A stretch of DNA of 64,000 nt from Bartonella elizabethae F9251 = ATCC 49927. Lineage in GTDB: Bacteria; Pseudomonadota; Alphaproteobacteria; Rhizobiales; Rhizobiaceae. The notes under the pieces were generated by a model that was given only the letters and a program-made list of their open reading frames with translations, had not been told where the DNA came from and did not search any database. Within the stretch, counting starts at the first letter, position 1; each line of letters opens with the position of its first letter. Made by a program: the position numbers and the translations under genes. The stretch spans positions 1 through 64,000 of the forward strand of contig NZ_JADB01000008.1 of NCBI RefSeq assembly GCF_000518165.1, in the 5' to 3' direction. Shown here piece after piece: positions 1 to 10,451 of the stretch.

Positions 1-890
1 AATGCGCGCCCATAGGAAAAGGTCAATTTCCAAGGCAATGCACCCAAACTATTCATGGCAGACAAATGGGCTGTCGCTTCCTCATCCGATTGCCCACCAG
101 AGAGAAAAGCAATTCCTGGAACAGCGGCAGGGACAGTTTGTTTAAGCACACGAACGGTCTTTTCAGCCACTTCTTCAACTCCAGCCTTGCGCGCATCCTT
201 GCCATCAATGACCATATTGGGTTTTAAAATCATCCCCTCTAAAACAACACGAGCTTCAAACAATTCTTTAAAGACAGTTGTCAAAACAGCGCGTGTCACC
301 TCAAAGCAACGCGCAATGGAATGTTGACAAGACGGTCCATCCATCAGCACTTCCGGCTCAACAATCGGCACAATATTGAGTTCCTGACATAAAGCAGCAT
401 AACGCGCGAGAGCTTGTGCATTTTGATTAATGGCACCTCTTGTTGGTAAAGTATCGGCATTAATGGCAATCACCGCCCGCCATTTAGCAAAACGCGCGCC
501 CAAAGCATAATAGTCTTTGAGACGGTCACGAAGACCATCCAACCCTTCAGTAATGGTCTCTTGGGGAAAAGCAGCTAAAGGTTTAGCACCGGTATCCACT
601 TTAATTCCTGGCAAAGCGCCCGCATCCCGAATAAGATCGGTCAACATTTGCCCTGTTGATGCTTTTTGTCGAATGGTTTCATCAAATAAAATCACTCCAG
701 AGATAGCACTTTCCATAGCTTCTTTTGCGCTAAAAAGCATTTCACGATAAGCACAGCGGCTATCTTCATTGGATTCAACACCAATGCTTTCAAACCGCTT
801 GCCTATTGTCGCCGTACTTTCATCTGCTGCCAAAATACCTTTACCTGCCTGCACAAGAGAAAGTGCAATATCTTCAAGCCGTTCAGTCAT
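1..890 (-). CDS. fba: Class I fructose-bisphosphate aldolase (3' end outside window)
   Basis: This gene would cleave fructose-1,6-bisphosphate to glyceraldehyde-3-phosphate and dihydroxyacetone phosphate in glycolysis, or run in reverse in gluconeogenesis. Reading the minus strand from the ATG at 890 gives MTERLEDIALSLVQAGKGIL, followed by the AADES motif typical of class I aldolases. Further on are a VEPEVLMDGP segment and an LKPNM segment, which carries the Schiff-base lysine of the family. About 296 codons are visible and the frame is still open at base 1, so roughly 40-50 C-terminal residues are missing. It is the first of four same-strand carbon-metabolism genes (fba, pgk, gap, tkt), with pgk ending about 120 bp upstream of its start. 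The family assignment is firm; the symbol is by family. Confidence 0.93.
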   Translation of the reverse strand, partial: MTERLEDIALSLVQAGKGILAADESTATIGKRFESIGVESNEDSRCAYREMLFSAKEAMESAISGVILFDETIRQKASTGQMLTDLIRDAGALPGIKVDTGAKPLAAFPQETITEGLDGLRDRLKDYYALGARFAKWRAVIAINADTLPTRGAINQNAQALARYAALCQELNIVPIVEPEVLMDGPSCQHSIARCFEVTRAVLTTVFKELFEARVVLEGMILKPNMVIDGKDARKAGVEEVAEKTVRVLKQTVPAAVPGIAFLSGGQSDEEATAHLSAMNSLGALPWKLTFSYGRA

Positions 891-1010
891 AAAAAAATTC
901 CTCTTTATTTTCTCTATTTTGTCTTAAAATTTTCCAACAGTGCACCATACGCTTGAACACACTCTACACAAATGACACACAGTTTTAAAACTGCTTTTCA
1001 AGTAATCCCT

Positions 1011-2204
1011 TTAATCCTGCATAAGGGCAAGAATTCCAGGAAGAACCTTCCCTTCCATCCATTCCAAAAAAGCTCCTCCTGCAGTTGAGAGATAAGTAAA
1101 ATCATTGGCAACACCCGCATGATTAAGGGCAAAAACCGTATCGCCTCCTCCCGCGATTGAAACCAGCTTTCCCATCAAACTGCGTTCTGCGGCATGTCGT
1201 GCAACAGCAATTGTTCCTTTATCAAAGGGAGACATCTCAAAAACACCAAGGGGTCCATTCCACACAAGGGTCGCAGCCTTATCTATGGCGCTCTTGATAT
1301 GAGCAATAGAGCGCGTTCCAATATCCAATATCATGCCATCTTCAGGAATATCGCCAATATCATAAAGACGATGCGGCGCATTTTTTTCAAAGCGAAATCC
1401 AACGATAGCATCCACAGGAAGTAGAAGTTTACAGTGACATTCTTGCGCTTTTTTAATGATTTTTTTGACTGTTTCCATCAATTCGTGTTCACACAGTGAC
1501 TTGCCCACATGAATACCTTGCGCAGCTAAAAAACTATTGGCCATCCCACCCCCAATAACCAAGGAGTCGACTTTTTCCACCAAATGATTGAGAACAAAAA
1601 GCTTACTGGAAACTTTTGCCCCTCCCACCAGCGCAACTACAGGATGCACTGGATTTCCAAGCCCTTTTTCTAAGGCTTGCAATTCCCCTTGCAGCGATCG
1701 CCCCGCATAAGAAGGCAACAAATGGGTTATTCCCTCCACTGAAGCATGGGCACGATGAGAAACCGAAAAAGCATCATTGACATAAAGATCCCCATTATGG
1801 GCCAAAGCTTCTGCAAAAGAACAATCATTCTTTTCCTCACCGGCATAAAAACGAACATTTTCGAGCAGGATAACACCTCCGTTTTGCAATGCCTCCACCG
1901 CGACCTGCACCGCCGAGCCAATACAGTCAGGAACAAAAGCAACCGGCTGTTTTATGATCTTTTCCAGCACTGGCACAACAGGGCGGAGTGAAAATTCTGA
2001 CTCGACCTTTCCTTTGGGGCGACCACAATGAGAAAGCAGAATAAGCTTAGCCCCCCTCTTTTGCAGCTCAACGAGTGTTTCTTTATGTCGTTGAAGACGC
2101 GTCTCGTCACAAACTTTGCCCTGTGCCATAGGAACATTAAAATCCACGCGTACAAGGACACGTTTGCCCAAAACATCAACATCATCAAGCGTACGAAACC
2201 CCAT
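1011..2204 (-). CDS. pgk: Phosphoglycerate kinase
   Basis: Transfers phosphate from 1,3-bisphosphoglycerate to ADP in glycolysis, in the cytosol. Seen in the protein: the VRVDFNVP signature near the N-terminus, the substrate-binding DAFSVSHRAHAS segment, the nucleotide-site GGAKVSSKL segment, and the C-terminal AGGGDTV loop. The length of about 397 residues is normal for bacterial PGK. The frame is open to 2228, but the ATG at 2204 is preferred because a GAGGAAG ribosome binding site lies five bases upstream and the protein then starts MGFRTLDD, as PGKs do. It lies between fba and gap on the same strand, with 380 bp to gap. Confidence 0.97.
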   Translation of the reverse strand: MGFRTLDDVDVLGKRVLVRVDFNVPMAQGKVCDETRLQRHKETLVELQKRGAKLILLSHCGRPKGKVESEFSLRPVVPVLEKIIKQPVAFVPDCIGSAVQVAVEALQNGGVILLENVRFYAGEEKNDCSFAEALAHNGDLYVNDAFSVSHRAHASVEGITHLLPSYAGRSLQGELQALEKGLGNPVHPVVALVGGAKVSSKLFVLNHLVEKVDSLVIGGGMANSFLAAQGIHVGKSLCEHELMETVKKIIKKAQECHCKLLLPVDAIVGFRFEKNAPHRLYDIGDIPEDGMILDIGTRSIAHIKSAIDKAATLVWNGPLGVFEMSPFDKGTIAVARHAAERSLMGKLVSIAGGGDTVFALNHAGVANDFTYLSTAGGAFLEWMEGKVLPGILALMQD

Positions 2205-2549
2205 CACTGCTTCCTCTTCACTTTCCATTCCATTGTTTCAAATAAAGATGCATCGAACAAACCTGCTTAATTTCATTTCCACCAAAACGCTTTTTACTTT
2301 TATACAAAAGAGTTTACCTCTTTCGTTTTCTGACGGTTTCTCAAAAGTTATCCAGTGTCAGATGTTTCTCAAAGTTTACTCTTTCACGCAGCTTTTAAAA
2401 GCAGATATCGCCTCGTATCAAAAAACGCCATCAATCTTTCAACAGCATCTTCTCTCTGGCGCATAAAACAATAACCTCTCTCGACTTTCTCAAAAGAATG
2501 CGCCTTAATTTGTACAAAAACGAGGCTTTTTCTTATAAAACTTTTTCCT

Positions 2550-2575
2550 ATAAAAAGAGGACCCTAAGGTCCTTC
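2550..2575 (-). terminator. Rho-independent terminator after gap
   Basis: On the minus strand AGGACC-TTAG-GGTCCT forms a perfect six-pair stem followed by TTTTT. It lies about ten bases past the gap stop codon. The rest of the gap between gap and pgk (2205-2584) shows no gene. Confidence 0.8.
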
Positions 2576-2584
2576 TTATGGTGT

Positions 2585-3592
2585 TTATATTGTCTTGGCA
2601 AAAGCCACAGCCGTATCACTCATACGGTTAGAAAAGCCCCATTCATTATCATACCAGACGAGAACACGACAGAGCTTACCATCAATCACTTTGGTTTGGT
2701 CATTGTGAAAAATCGCTGAATGCGGATTATGATTAAAATCACAACTCACAAGCTTTTCTTCTGTCGTATCCAAAATTCCCTTGAGAGGACCTCGTGCAGC
2801 AGTTGCAATAGCCGCATTAATTTCTTCAATTGTTGTGGAACGCTTAGCATTAAATGTCAAATCAACCACAGAAACATTAGGGGTTGGAACACGAATGGAC
2901 ACTCCATCAAGCAATCCCTTTAATTCTGGCAAAACCAATCCCACAGCTTTTGCCGCTCCTGTTGAGGTAGGAATCATCGAAAGAGCAGCCGCACGCGCAC
3001 GATAAAGATCACGATGCATGGTATCCAACACAGGCTGATCTCCCGTATAAGAATGGATTGTTGTCATAAAGCCCTTTTCAATACCCACCGTGTTATGCAA
3101 AACTTGTGCAACAGGCGCCAAACAATTGGTTGTACAAGAAGCATTTGAAACAATGCGATGCTCACTGCTTAAAGACTGATGATTAACCCCATAGACGACC
3201 GTAAGATCTGCGCCCTCTGAGGGAGCGGAAACCAGAACACGCTTTGCCCCCGCATCTAAATGCGCCTTTGCTTTATCACGCGCAGTAAAAATACCCGTAC
3301 ATTCCAACGCGATATCGATATCCAAATCTTTCCAAGGCAATTGTGCAGGATCACGCTCTGCGCAGACCTTTATTAAACCAGCCCCCACATCAATGGCATC
3401 TCCCACCACCTTAACGTCCCTCGGAAAACGCCCATGAACTGAATCATAGCGCAACAAATGGGCATTTGTTTCCACCGATCCCAAATCATTAATTGCGACC
3501 ACTTCAATATCTTTTCGTCCACTTTCCATAAGTGCCCGTAAAATATTGCGTCCAATACGACCAAACCCATTAATTGCAACACGAACTGTCAT
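2585..3592 (-). CDS. gap: Glyceraldehyde-3-phosphate dehydrogenase
   Basis: Oxidises glyceraldehyde-3-phosphate to 1,3-bisphosphoglycerate with NAD. The protein has the Rossmann start [10 protein letters not shown] at residues 7-16, an AINDL segment whose aspartate favours NAD, and the active-site block [11 protein letters not shown] near residue 150 containing the catalytic cysteine. The C-terminal [12 protein letters not shown] segment is also typical. At 335 residues it is full length. It lies downstream of tkt and upstream of pgk on the minus strand and is followed by a clear terminator, so it probably ends its own transcript. Confidence 0.98.
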   Translation of the reverse strand: MTVRVAINGFGRIGRNILRALMESGRKDIEVVAINDLGSVETNAHLLRYDSVHGRFPRDVKVVGDAIDVGAGLIKVCAERDPAQLPWKDLDIDIALECTGIFTARDKAKAHLDAGAKRVLVSAPSEGADLTVVYGVNHQSLSSEHRIVSNASCTTNCLAPVAQVLHNTVGIEKGFMTTIHSYTGDQPVLDTMHRDLYRARAAALSMIPTSTGAAKAVGLVLPELKGLLDGVSIRVPTPNVSVVDLTFNAKRSTTIEEINAAIATAARGPLKGILDTTEEKLVSCDFNHNPHSAIFHNDQTKVIDGKLCRVLVWYDNEWGFSNRMSDTAVAFAKTI

Positions 3593-3709
3593 TTCACATG
3601 TTTCCTCATCTAATTTTTAAAAGCATAACATTTAAAACACAACAAATGGGCATTTTCCAATCCCAAACTATGAATTTCCAAGACGTCAATATCTCGATCA
3701 ATCAATCAC

Positions 3710-3740
3710 TTATCCACAATAATGCACAACACTATCCACA
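3710..3740 (+). promoter_or_regulatory. Pair of DnaA-box-like 9-mers upstream of gap
   Basis: The plus strand has TTATCCACA at 3710-3718, an exact match to the DnaA-box consensus, and CTATCCACA at 3732-3740 with one mismatch. They sit in the 200-bp gap between tkt and the gap start. Two such sites 22 bp apart could bind DnaA. Whether they affect gap is inference. Confidence 0.4.
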
Positions 3741-3796
3741 CCACTGTACAGAGCGTGATACCTTACAGACACCCCCACGCATGACAATACAAGTTG

Positions 3797-5803
3797 TCAC
3801 TTTGTCTTTTCCTCTTCGATCTTTTCCAGCTCTCTTTCAACAGTCGCAACCACATTTTCAAAAGTAAGACCAAAATGTGTATAAAGGTCATCAATTATTC
3901 CACTTGCCCCAAAGCTCTCCATACCAATAAACACCCCGTCACAGCCAATAAAACGGTCCCATCCTTGAGCAACAGCAGCTTCAATCGCGATTTTAATCGG
4001 CGCATCACCAATGAGAGCCCGTTGATAGGAGCAAGACTGTTGAGAAAAGAGTTCAAAACAAGGCACAGAAACCACACGGGTTGGGATGCCTTTTTCTTCT
4101 AAGGCTTCACGTGCTTTGACCGCAATCTGCAATTCTGAACCAGAAGCAAACAATGTCACTTTCGCCTCATCACTGGCTGTTAACAATTCATAAGCCCCAA
4201 GCGTACACAGATTTTCTTCTTCATACTCTTGACGCAACAGCGGCAGATTTTGTCGGCTCAAAGCTAGAGTTGAAGGGGTCCCGCGTGCTTTCAAAGCCAA
4301 TTGCCAACACTCAACGGTTTCCATAGCATCAGCGGGGCGGAACACCAGATGATTAGGCATGGCGCGCAGGCAAGCCAAATGTTCCACGGGTTGATGGGTC
4401 GGACCATCTTCACCAAGCCCAATAGAATCATGGGTCATGACATAAACCACCCGCAACCCCATAAGAGAAGACAAACGCATAGCAGGACGCATATAGTCAG
4501 AAAAGCATAAAAATGTTCCCCCATAAGGAATAAAACCTCCATGAAGAGCAAGCCCATTCATGATAGCGCCCATAGCATGTTCACGAATACCATAATGGAG
4601 ATAGCGCCCTGAAAAATCATCTGCCGTAATACTTTTCATCTGGCTGCTTTTTGTATTATTAGAGCCGGTCAAATCAGCAGAACCACCAATGGTCTCATGA
4701 ACGACCTCATTGATCACTTCCAAAGCCATTTCCGAAGCTTTACGGGTCGCAACAACAGGAGACTCTTCAACCAGTTTCTGTTTATAAGCATCTACAGCAC
4801 CATCAAATCCCCCCACGAGATCACCACGCATTAACCTTTCAAATTCCACCCGCTCTGAGACAGGAAGAGCAGCCAATTTTTCTTCCCACTTTTGTCGCTT
4901 TTTAGCAGCATTAAGCCCTGCCAAGCGCCAATTATCGAGAATATCGGCTGGAATAACAAAAGGCTCTGCCTCCCACCCTAAGGCGATACGGGTCTCAGCA
5001 ATTTCTCGCACACCTAAAGGGGATCCATGAATTTTATTGCTTCCCGCTTTATTGGGCGCTCCAAAGCCTATTGTTGTTTTACAGGCAATCAACGTTGGCT
5101 TATCACTCTTGCGTGCTGCTTCAATAGCTTGTGCAATGGCGGCTTGATCATGCCCATTCACTTTGAGTGTATTCCAACCGGATGCTTTAAAACGGGCGAT
5201 CTGATCTGTACTATCCGCAAGGGAAATTTCTCCATCGATAGAAATATTATTATCGTCCCACAATACGATAAGCTTATTAAGTTTCAAATGCCCAGCCAAG
5301 GAAAGTGCTTCTTGCGAAATGCCTTCCATCAGGCATCCATCCCCCACCAATGCATAAGTGTAATGGTTGATAAGATCACCAAAACGAGCATTGTGCAACC
5401 GTTCTGCAAGAGCCATTCCCACGGCATTCGCCAACCCTTGTCCGAGAGGTCCAGTAGTTGTTTCAATTCCTGCTGCATGCCCATATTCTGGATGGCCTGC
5501 AAGCTTCGCCCCTAATTGGCGAAAACTTTTGAGATCCTCAAGTGAGATATCTTCATAACCTGAAAGATAAAGCAGAGCATAAAGCAACATAGATCCATGC
5601 CCTGCTGATAAGACAAAACGATCACGATTAGGCCAACGAGGATTTTTGGGATCATGAGCAAGGAATTGCGTATAAAGAACCGTCGCAATATCAGCGGCTC
5701 CCATTGGCAAGCCCGGATGACCAGAATTGGCTTTTTCAATCGCATCAATAGCAAGAAAACGGATAGCATTGGCCATCTGATTCTGTTGGTGGGTGTTTGT
5801 CAT
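3797..5803 (-). CDS. tkt: Transketolase
   Basis: Thiamine-diphosphate enzyme that moves two-carbon units between sugar phosphates in the pentose phosphate pathway. Near the N-terminus is [14 protein letters not shown] with the conserved histidine. The thiamine-diphosphate motif begins GDGCLMEG near residue 155 and ends in the WDDNNIS segment. The pyrimidine domain has DLTGSN and the YGIREHAMG block. At 668 residues it is full length. It is the most upstream gene of the tkt-gap-pgk-fba series on the minus strand. The 5804-6139 stretch upstream holds no recognisable gene and probably the divergent promoters. Confidence 0.97.
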   Translation of the reverse strand: MTNTHQQNQMANAIRFLAIDAIEKANSGHPGLPMGAADIATVLYTQFLAHDPKNPRWPNRDRFVLSAGHGSMLLYALLYLSGYEDISLEDLKSFRQLGAKLAGHPEYGHAAGIETTTGPLGQGLANAVGMALAERLHNARFGDLINHYTYALVGDGCLMEGISQEALSLAGHLKLNKLIVLWDDNNISIDGEISLADSTDQIARFKASGWNTLKVNGHDQAAIAQAIEAARKSDKPTLIACKTTIGFGAPNKAGSNKIHGSPLGVREIAETRIALGWEAEPFVIPADILDNWRLAGLNAAKKRQKWEEKLAALPVSERVEFERLMRGDLVGGFDGAVDAYKQKLVEESPVVATRKASEMALEVINEVVHETIGGSADLTGSNNTKSSQMKSITADDFSGRYLHYGIREHAMGAIMNGLALHGGFIPYGGTFLCFSDYMRPAMRLSSLMGLRVVYVMTHDSIGLGEDGPTHQPVEHLACLRAMPNHLVFRPADAMETVECWQLALKARGTPSTLALSRQNLPLLRQEYEEENLCTLGAYELLTASDEAKVTLFASGSELQIAVKAREALEEKGIPTRVVSVPCFELFSQQSCSYQRALIGDAPIKIAIEAAVAQGWDRFIGCDGVFIGMESFGASGIIDDLYTHFGLTFENVVATVERELEKIEEEKTK

Positions 5804-6139
5804 GAATGATCGACCATTTCGTTAATTACGTTATACTGTTGCTTTTTCCGTATTCTCTTAAAGTTCCTTAAGAAATACTTTTTTTAACCATCAGCGTGAG
5901 ATTTTTTGTCATCACTTCCATAACACTAGTAACACATTCCCCTCACGCATCCTGTATACCCATGTCATTTATGCCAATACGCGCAAAAAATCCAGCTTTT
6001 AATTTATATCTCACCCCTGCTTTGCTTGCTAAAATATCCTACATACTTAAAAATAAAAGAGACACACTATGAGAATGTAAGTGATTCGTTTTTGCATAAC
6101 GCATTGATAAAGGATACAATTACCCAAAGGACAAAAGCA

Positions 6140-6415
6140 ATGAACCAAGAGACTACGGTTCTGCAAGATGCTCTAGAGCACCTAGAAAAAGCACTTAGAA
6201 CCTTAGAGATCACCATAATAAACCGCAACGCTGTTATTGATAAAAATAACGAATGGGAAGAAGAAATTCAACGAATGAATGCTGACCGCAGCCATCTTGC
6301 CCAAGCGCTTGACAAAGCTGAAGCCCAAATTGAACGCTTAGAATCTGTTAACAAAGAAGTTTCCAAACGTCTTATTAAAGCAATGGAAACGATTCGTGTC
6401 GTCATTGATAGATAA
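6140..6415 (+). CDS. DUF4164-type small coiled-coil protein
   Basis: A 91-residue, highly charged, mostly helical protein with heptad-like spacing, rich in Glu, Lys and Leu, with no membrane segment. Small proteins of this kind (DUF4164) sit just upstream of zapA in rhizobia, so a cell-division or cytoskeletal role is plausible but unproven. The frame extends back to 6026. The ATG at 6140 is chosen because AAGGA lies ten bases upstream and the protein then begins MNQETTVLQDALEHLE. It is followed 12 bp later by zapA. Confidence 0.75.
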   Translation: MNQETTVLQDALEHLEKALRTLEITIINRNAVIDKNNEWEEEIQRMNADRSHLAQALDKAEAQIERLESVNKEVSKRLIKAMETIRVVIDR

Positions 6416-6427
6416 AGGTTTAAATGT

Positions 6428-6811
6428 ATGGAAACAGTTTCCGTTACCATTGATGGTAAGAATTATCGCATGGCTTGTAATAAAGGACAAGAAAGTCATC
6501 TTATTGCGCTTGCAGCACAATTGGATCAATATATTTCCCATTTAAAGAAAAATTTTGGAGAAATTGGCGACCATCGTTTATCGGTCATGGCAGGCATCAT
6601 GATTATCGATGAAATGGAAGAAATAAAACGAGAAAATAAAAAATTACAAGAAAGCTACGATGCTCTTTTACGACTCCACAATGAAAAGGAGCGCGCCATG
6701 GGAAGAATTATGCGTGACACCACACACCGCATTGAAAAACTCACCAACCAATTGCTCAAAGATGATCAAAACAGCAAAAACATTCAAGAGCAAGAACAGG
6801 AAGACTTTTAA
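6428..6811 (+). CDS. zapA: Cell division protein ZapA
   Basis: ZapA binds and cross-links FtsZ filaments at the division septum. The N-terminal METVSVTIDGKNYRMAC segment and the following LIALAAQLDQYI segment are typical of the ZapA dimer domain, and the C-terminal half is a long coiled coil. At 127 residues it has the usual alphaproteobacterial length. It follows the DUF4164 gene closely, probably as one transcript. In many proteobacteria the 6S RNA gene lies just downstream. Here 6812-7470 contains a small hairpin near 6921-6956 but nothing recognisable as 6S RNA. Confidence 0.9.
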   Translation: METVSVTIDGKNYRMACNKGQESHLIALAAQLDQYISHLKKNFGEIGDHRLSVMAGIMIIDEMEEIKRENKKLQESYDALLRLHNEKERAMGRIMRDTTHRIEKLTNQLLKDDQNSKNIQEQEQEDF

Positions 6812-7469
6812 ACACGCATCATCACGGAAAAAGCAAGCCGATTTAACTTACCTTCCGCGCCTCAAAAGGCACAAAACTCTAAAAAACGCATACGCATAAA
6901 CAATTCGATTTTTTATCAAGAGGATTCCAATAACTGATCACGCATGGCTCTCATGGAATTGGCTTAAAGTCTGATCAAAAAAAACCTTAAATATTTCACT
7001 GACACATAAACACTTCATAAATCAAAATCAAAGAAGCAGCCTTATACCACTGCGCTTCCAATGAAATATCTTGCACAACAAACGACCAAAACCACCCCCC
7101 AAAACAACCCCATTGTAAAAAAAATCATAATGCATAAAGCCAATTGCTTTTACATAAAAACGACACATAAACAGCCTATTTTTTTAAAAGACATTCACCC
7201 ATCACTTTATTCTCATGCCTAACCTTTATGATTTTTGAGGACACGTAATTTTATTCAATTCTGCTTGCAAAAGTTTCATCCATTCACAAAAGCTTAAAGT
7301 GAGAAAAATTTTAAAGTTCTCATTTAAACAGCAAAAGAATGAATTTTCATGATCAATGAAGCTCTCGCTTATAAGACATCAATAAAATGATCTGAAACAT
7401 ATCTAAAAAGATGATAGAAAAAATCTTCCACCATAGGCAACCATCTTCAAAACGAACGATAAAATTACA

Positions 7470-7605
7470 ACATCACCGCATCCCAACCCCAAAACCTAAT
7501 ACCCAAACCCCATACGACCATACTATTTCCACAATGGGCGATCAAAGCAATAATCGATCTATTAGGACGCTCACGAGAAGCGCACACCCGCTCTGTTCCT
7601 GAAGC
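7470..7605 (-). pseudogene. Second, decayed partial copy of the pyk 3' region
   Basis: This stretch matches the part of pyk around 8190-8300 again. The best part is 7521-7605, which aligns with 8218-8300; 7485-7520 is a weaker continuation. A VWGL relic of the pyruvate kinase C-terminal domain can be read on the minus strand. It is the outermost and most degraded unit of the tandem array that starts in the real pyk gene. Confidence 0.7.
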
Positions 7606-7955
7606 CTGTTTAAAGGCGCATGAAAAAAACACATGCGTAAACGGATCAAATCCCCTTCGTTCCATCTTGAGAAACAGAAGCAATACGCAAAAGGTTTGTT
7701 GCGCCAGGTGTTCCAAGAGGAACACCGGCTTATCACAAGGAAACGATCTCCCCCTTGGCAAAAACCTTCCTGAAAGGCAATGGTAGCTGCACGATCAACC
7801 ATATCCTCTAAATTCTTTGCATCTGCAATGACCACACGAATGAAGCCCCCAAACGAGTGCCAAACGTCGTGCTGTTTCCACAATGGAAGATCAAAGCAAT
7901 AATCGGTCTATTAGGATGCTCACAAGAAGCGCGCACCCCCACTGTTCCTGAAGCC
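7606..7955 (-). pseudogene. First tandem copy of the pyk 3' end
   Basis: A unit of about 350 bp nearly identical to the end of pyk plus some 40 bp beyond its stop. The segment 7641-7872 aligns with 7990-8220, including the codons for EDMVDRAATIAFQEGFCQ. The distances between matching landmarks are 347-350 bp. Small indels break the frame, for example at the RFLV(I/T) segment, so no useful protein is made. On the minus strand it lies directly behind the intact pyk stop. Confidence 0.9.
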
Positions 7956-7994
7956 CATTCAAAGGCGCATGAAAAAAACACATGCGTAAACGGA

Positions 7995-9431
7995 TCAAAT
8001 CCCCTTCGTTCCATCTTGAGAAACAGAAGCAATACGCAAAAGGTTTGTTGCGCCAGGTGTTCCAAGAGGAACACCGGCTGTCACAAGGAAACGATCTCCC
8101 TCTTGGCAAAAACCTTCCTGAAAGGCAATGGTAGCTGCACGATCAACCATATCCTCTAAATTCTTTGCATCCTCACTCACCACACAATGAAGCCCCCAAA
8201 CGAGTGCCAAACGTCGTGCTGTTTCTACAATGGGCGATAAAGCAATAATCGGTCTATTAGGACGCTCACGAGAAGCGCGCACCCCCGTTGTTCCTGAAGC
8301 CGTATAGGCAACAATCGCGGAGAGTGAAAGTGTTTCAGCAATCTGACGCGCTGCAAGAGAAATCGCATCCGTCCCTGTCGTTTCCGGTGCAGGATGTTGT
8401 GCTCCAACCTGAGCAGCATAAGTATGATCTTGTTCAATTTGTCGCGCGATTTTATCCATCATAAGCACCGCTTCTTCTGGATAACAACCAGAAGCAGATT
8501 CAGCCGACAACATCACCGCATCTGTTCCAGCATAAACCGCTGTAGCAACATCGGATACTTCTGCCCGTGTTGGCACAGGAGATGTGATCATTGATTCGAG
8601 CATTTGTGTCGCCACCACCACCGGTTTTCCCGCTAAACGGCACGCTTTGATCAACTCCATCTGAAGTGCTGGAACCCTTTCCAGAGGCATTTCCACCCCG
8701 AGATCTCCGCGTGCAATCATAATACCATCAGAGACTTCAATAATCTTTTCTATATGTTCCAAGGCTTGAGGCTTTTCGATTTTAGCCATCAAAGACACCT
8801 TGTTTTTTGTTAACCTGCGCACCGCTATAATATCTTCTGGACGCTGGATAAAAGAAAGAGCAACCCAATCAACAGGCAGCTGTAACAGCGCCTGAAGATC
8901 AGCCTTATCTTTTGAGGTCATCGAATCAAAAGGCAAAATTGTATCCGGAAAACTCACACCTTTTCGATCAGAAATATGGGTTCCAGCAACCACGCGACAC
9001 TGAACAAAATGATCATCACACACTTCAGCGCGCAGTTCCAACTTTCCATCATCAATTAACAAGCGATCCCCTGGTTTAAGTGCTGGAAAGACATCCTCAT
9101 GAGGAAAAAAAACACGCTGTGTATCGCCAGCCACATCGCGATGATCTAATGTGAAGCTTTGCCCAACACGCAAATCTTCTTGACCTTTGTCAAAACAACC
9201 AATACGCAATTTTGGTCCCTGAAGATCTACTAAAATACCAATGGGTCGGCGAACCGTTTTTTCAACCTCCCGTATCGACTTGACCAAATCGCCCAGTGTG
9301 TCACGATCCGTATGACTCATATTAAGGCGAAAAACATCTGCTCCTGCCCTAAAAAGCTTCTCAATCATAACACGAGAAAAAGAAGAAGGACCAAGAGTCG
9401 CAATAATTTTTACTTTACGAGCCCGTTTCAC
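7995..9431 (-). CDS. pyk: Pyruvate kinase
   Basis: Converts phosphoenolpyruvate and ADP to pyruvate and ATP. The protein (478 residues) begins with KIIATLGPSS and has FRLNMSH, the active-site block around LMAKIEKPQALEHIEKI, then MIARGDLGVEMP and ATQMLESM. Its C-terminal allosteric-type domain ends in the GVPLGTPGATNLLRI segment. Length is normal. The start at 9431 overlaps the stop of the DUF1036 gene (9428) by an ATGA, so the two are probably co-transcribed. The last 100 codons and the trailer are repeated in tandem downstream. Confidence 0.97.
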   Translation of the reverse strand: MKRARKVKIIATLGPSSFSRVMIEKLFRAGADVFRLNMSHTDRDTLGDLVKSIREVEKTVRRPIGILVDLQGPKLRIGCFDKGQEDLRVGQSFTLDHRDVAGDTQRVFFPHEDVFPALKPGDRLLIDDGKLELRAEVCDDHFVQCRVVAGTHISDRKGVSFPDTILPFDSMTSKDKADLQALLQLPVDWVALSFIQRPEDIIAVRRLTKNKVSLMAKIEKPQALEHIEKIIEVSDGIMIARGDLGVEMPLERVPALQMELIKACRLAGKPVVVATQMLESMITSPVPTRAEVSDVATAVYAGTDAVMLSAESASGCYPEEAVLMMDKIARQIEQDHTYAAQVGAQHPAPETTGTDAISLAARQIAETLSLSAIVAYTASGTTGVRASRERPNRPIIALSPIVETARRLALVWGLHCVVSEDAKNLEDMVDRAATIAFQEGFCQEGDRFLVTAGVPLGTPGATNLLRIASVSQDGTKGI

Positions 9432-9916
9432 GGCGGAGAATTTCCTGAAAGAGAAGAGGAAACTGAATTGTTGAACAAAGAATCATCCGTCAACTGTACC
9501 ATCCAACTGGTTTGATTACCGGTATCGATTTCCTTAAACTCAGCCTTTTGATATCCTCGAGGGAAACAATCATGAACCCCTTGAATAGTAAATTGGCTAT
9601 CTTGCACACACATGGTGACAGAGCCTGCCCAGCTTCCTTTTTTTTGTGCTCCTTCTGCATAAAAATAATAAAACCGCGAAGCAAGAGGTCCTTCGATTAA
9701 AGTTTTACATTCTGTCACGGGAACCACCCACCAGCCTTCGCTCACCCACCCTGAAAACGTACGATACCCAAGAGCAACCCCTACAGACTGTTGAGTTGTG
9801 TTACACACCCTAAAGTCAGCCTTTGCACAAACAACAAGGGGAAAGTAGAGCAAAATGCTCACGAGAAAAACTTTTAATCTTTTCTGAAATGCCCAATATT
9901 GTTTTTTCAAAATCAC
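9428..9916 (-). CDS. Exported DUF1036 protein
   Basis: A 162-residue protein with a signal peptide (positively charged start, then LKVFLVSILLYFPLVVCAKA). The mature part is rich in aromatic residues and cysteines (RVCNTT, VTECKTLI, VTMCVQ, HDCFPRGY). This is the pattern of the DUF1036 family of small periplasmic proteins, whose function is not known. It lies just upstream of pyk and its stop overlaps the pyk start codon, which suggests co-transcription. The cysteine-rich fold probably acts in the periplasm. Confidence 0.8.
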   Translation of the reverse strand: MILKKQYWAFQKRLKVFLVSILLYFPLVVCAKADFRVCNTTQQSVGVALGYRTFSGWVSEGWWVVPVTECKTLIEGPLASRFYYFYAEGAQKKGSWAGSVTMCVQDSQFTIQGVHDCFPRGYQKAEFKEIDTGNQTSWMVQLTDDSLFNNSVSSSLSGNSPP

Positions 9917-10190
9917 AAAACTTCCTCTATAATGTCAATTCTCAAAACAAATCATACATCTTTTTTTAAATCGTTTTTTCAAAAGCCTTTCAAATCTAGA
10001 ACACATATTTTTATATTTTTCTTTTTATAGCCCTTTTATCAATACATATATCTTAAAAACTTTACAAAATATTTAAAGTCAATTTGTAAAAAAACTGTGG
10101 GACTTGATTGATTTTTTATTTTTCAAGCTTTTTCGACATAAATTGGTCATCGAAAAAATAACGTACAACATATAACTTGGAGAAAATACA

Positions 10191-10451
10191 ATGAATGATA
10201 CAGTAACCGATCAAACACACGCTATATCCGTCAACCAATTACGTTCTTTTATCGAACGAATTGAACGACTAGAAGAAGAAAAAAAAACCATTTCCGATGA
10301 TATTAAAGACGTCTACACGGAACTTAAAGGCTCTGGTTTTGATAGCAAAGCTGTTCGAAGCATTATACGGTTGCGTAAAAAAGAAGAGCACGAACGAATG
10401 GAAGAAGAAGCAATCATTGAACTTTATAAAAATGCACTTGGGATGAATTAA
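10191..10451 (+). CDS. GapR-like DUF2312 nucleoid-associated protein
   Basis: An 86-residue protein with the DUF2312/UPF0335 pattern: [19 protein letters not shown], then [19 protein letters not shown], then IIRLRKKE. In Caulobacter the family member GapR binds AT-rich overtwisted DNA ahead of replication and transcription forks. The same role here is inferred from family membership. The start is clear, with TTGGAGA seven bases upstream of ATG. The protein is complete and stands alone. A cluster of DnaA-box-like sites lies about 240 bp downstream. Confidence 0.9.
   Translation: MNDTVTDQTHAISVNQLRSFIERIERLEEEKKTISDDIKDVYTELKGSGFDSKAVRSIIRLRKKEEHERMEEEAIIELYKNALGMN

Noticed and set aside
6812-7470. 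Possible 6S RNA gene after zapA
   Set aside because: The location is where 6S RNA is often found, but I cannot recognise its conserved bulge and closing stem in the sequence; an Rfam covariance search would decide.
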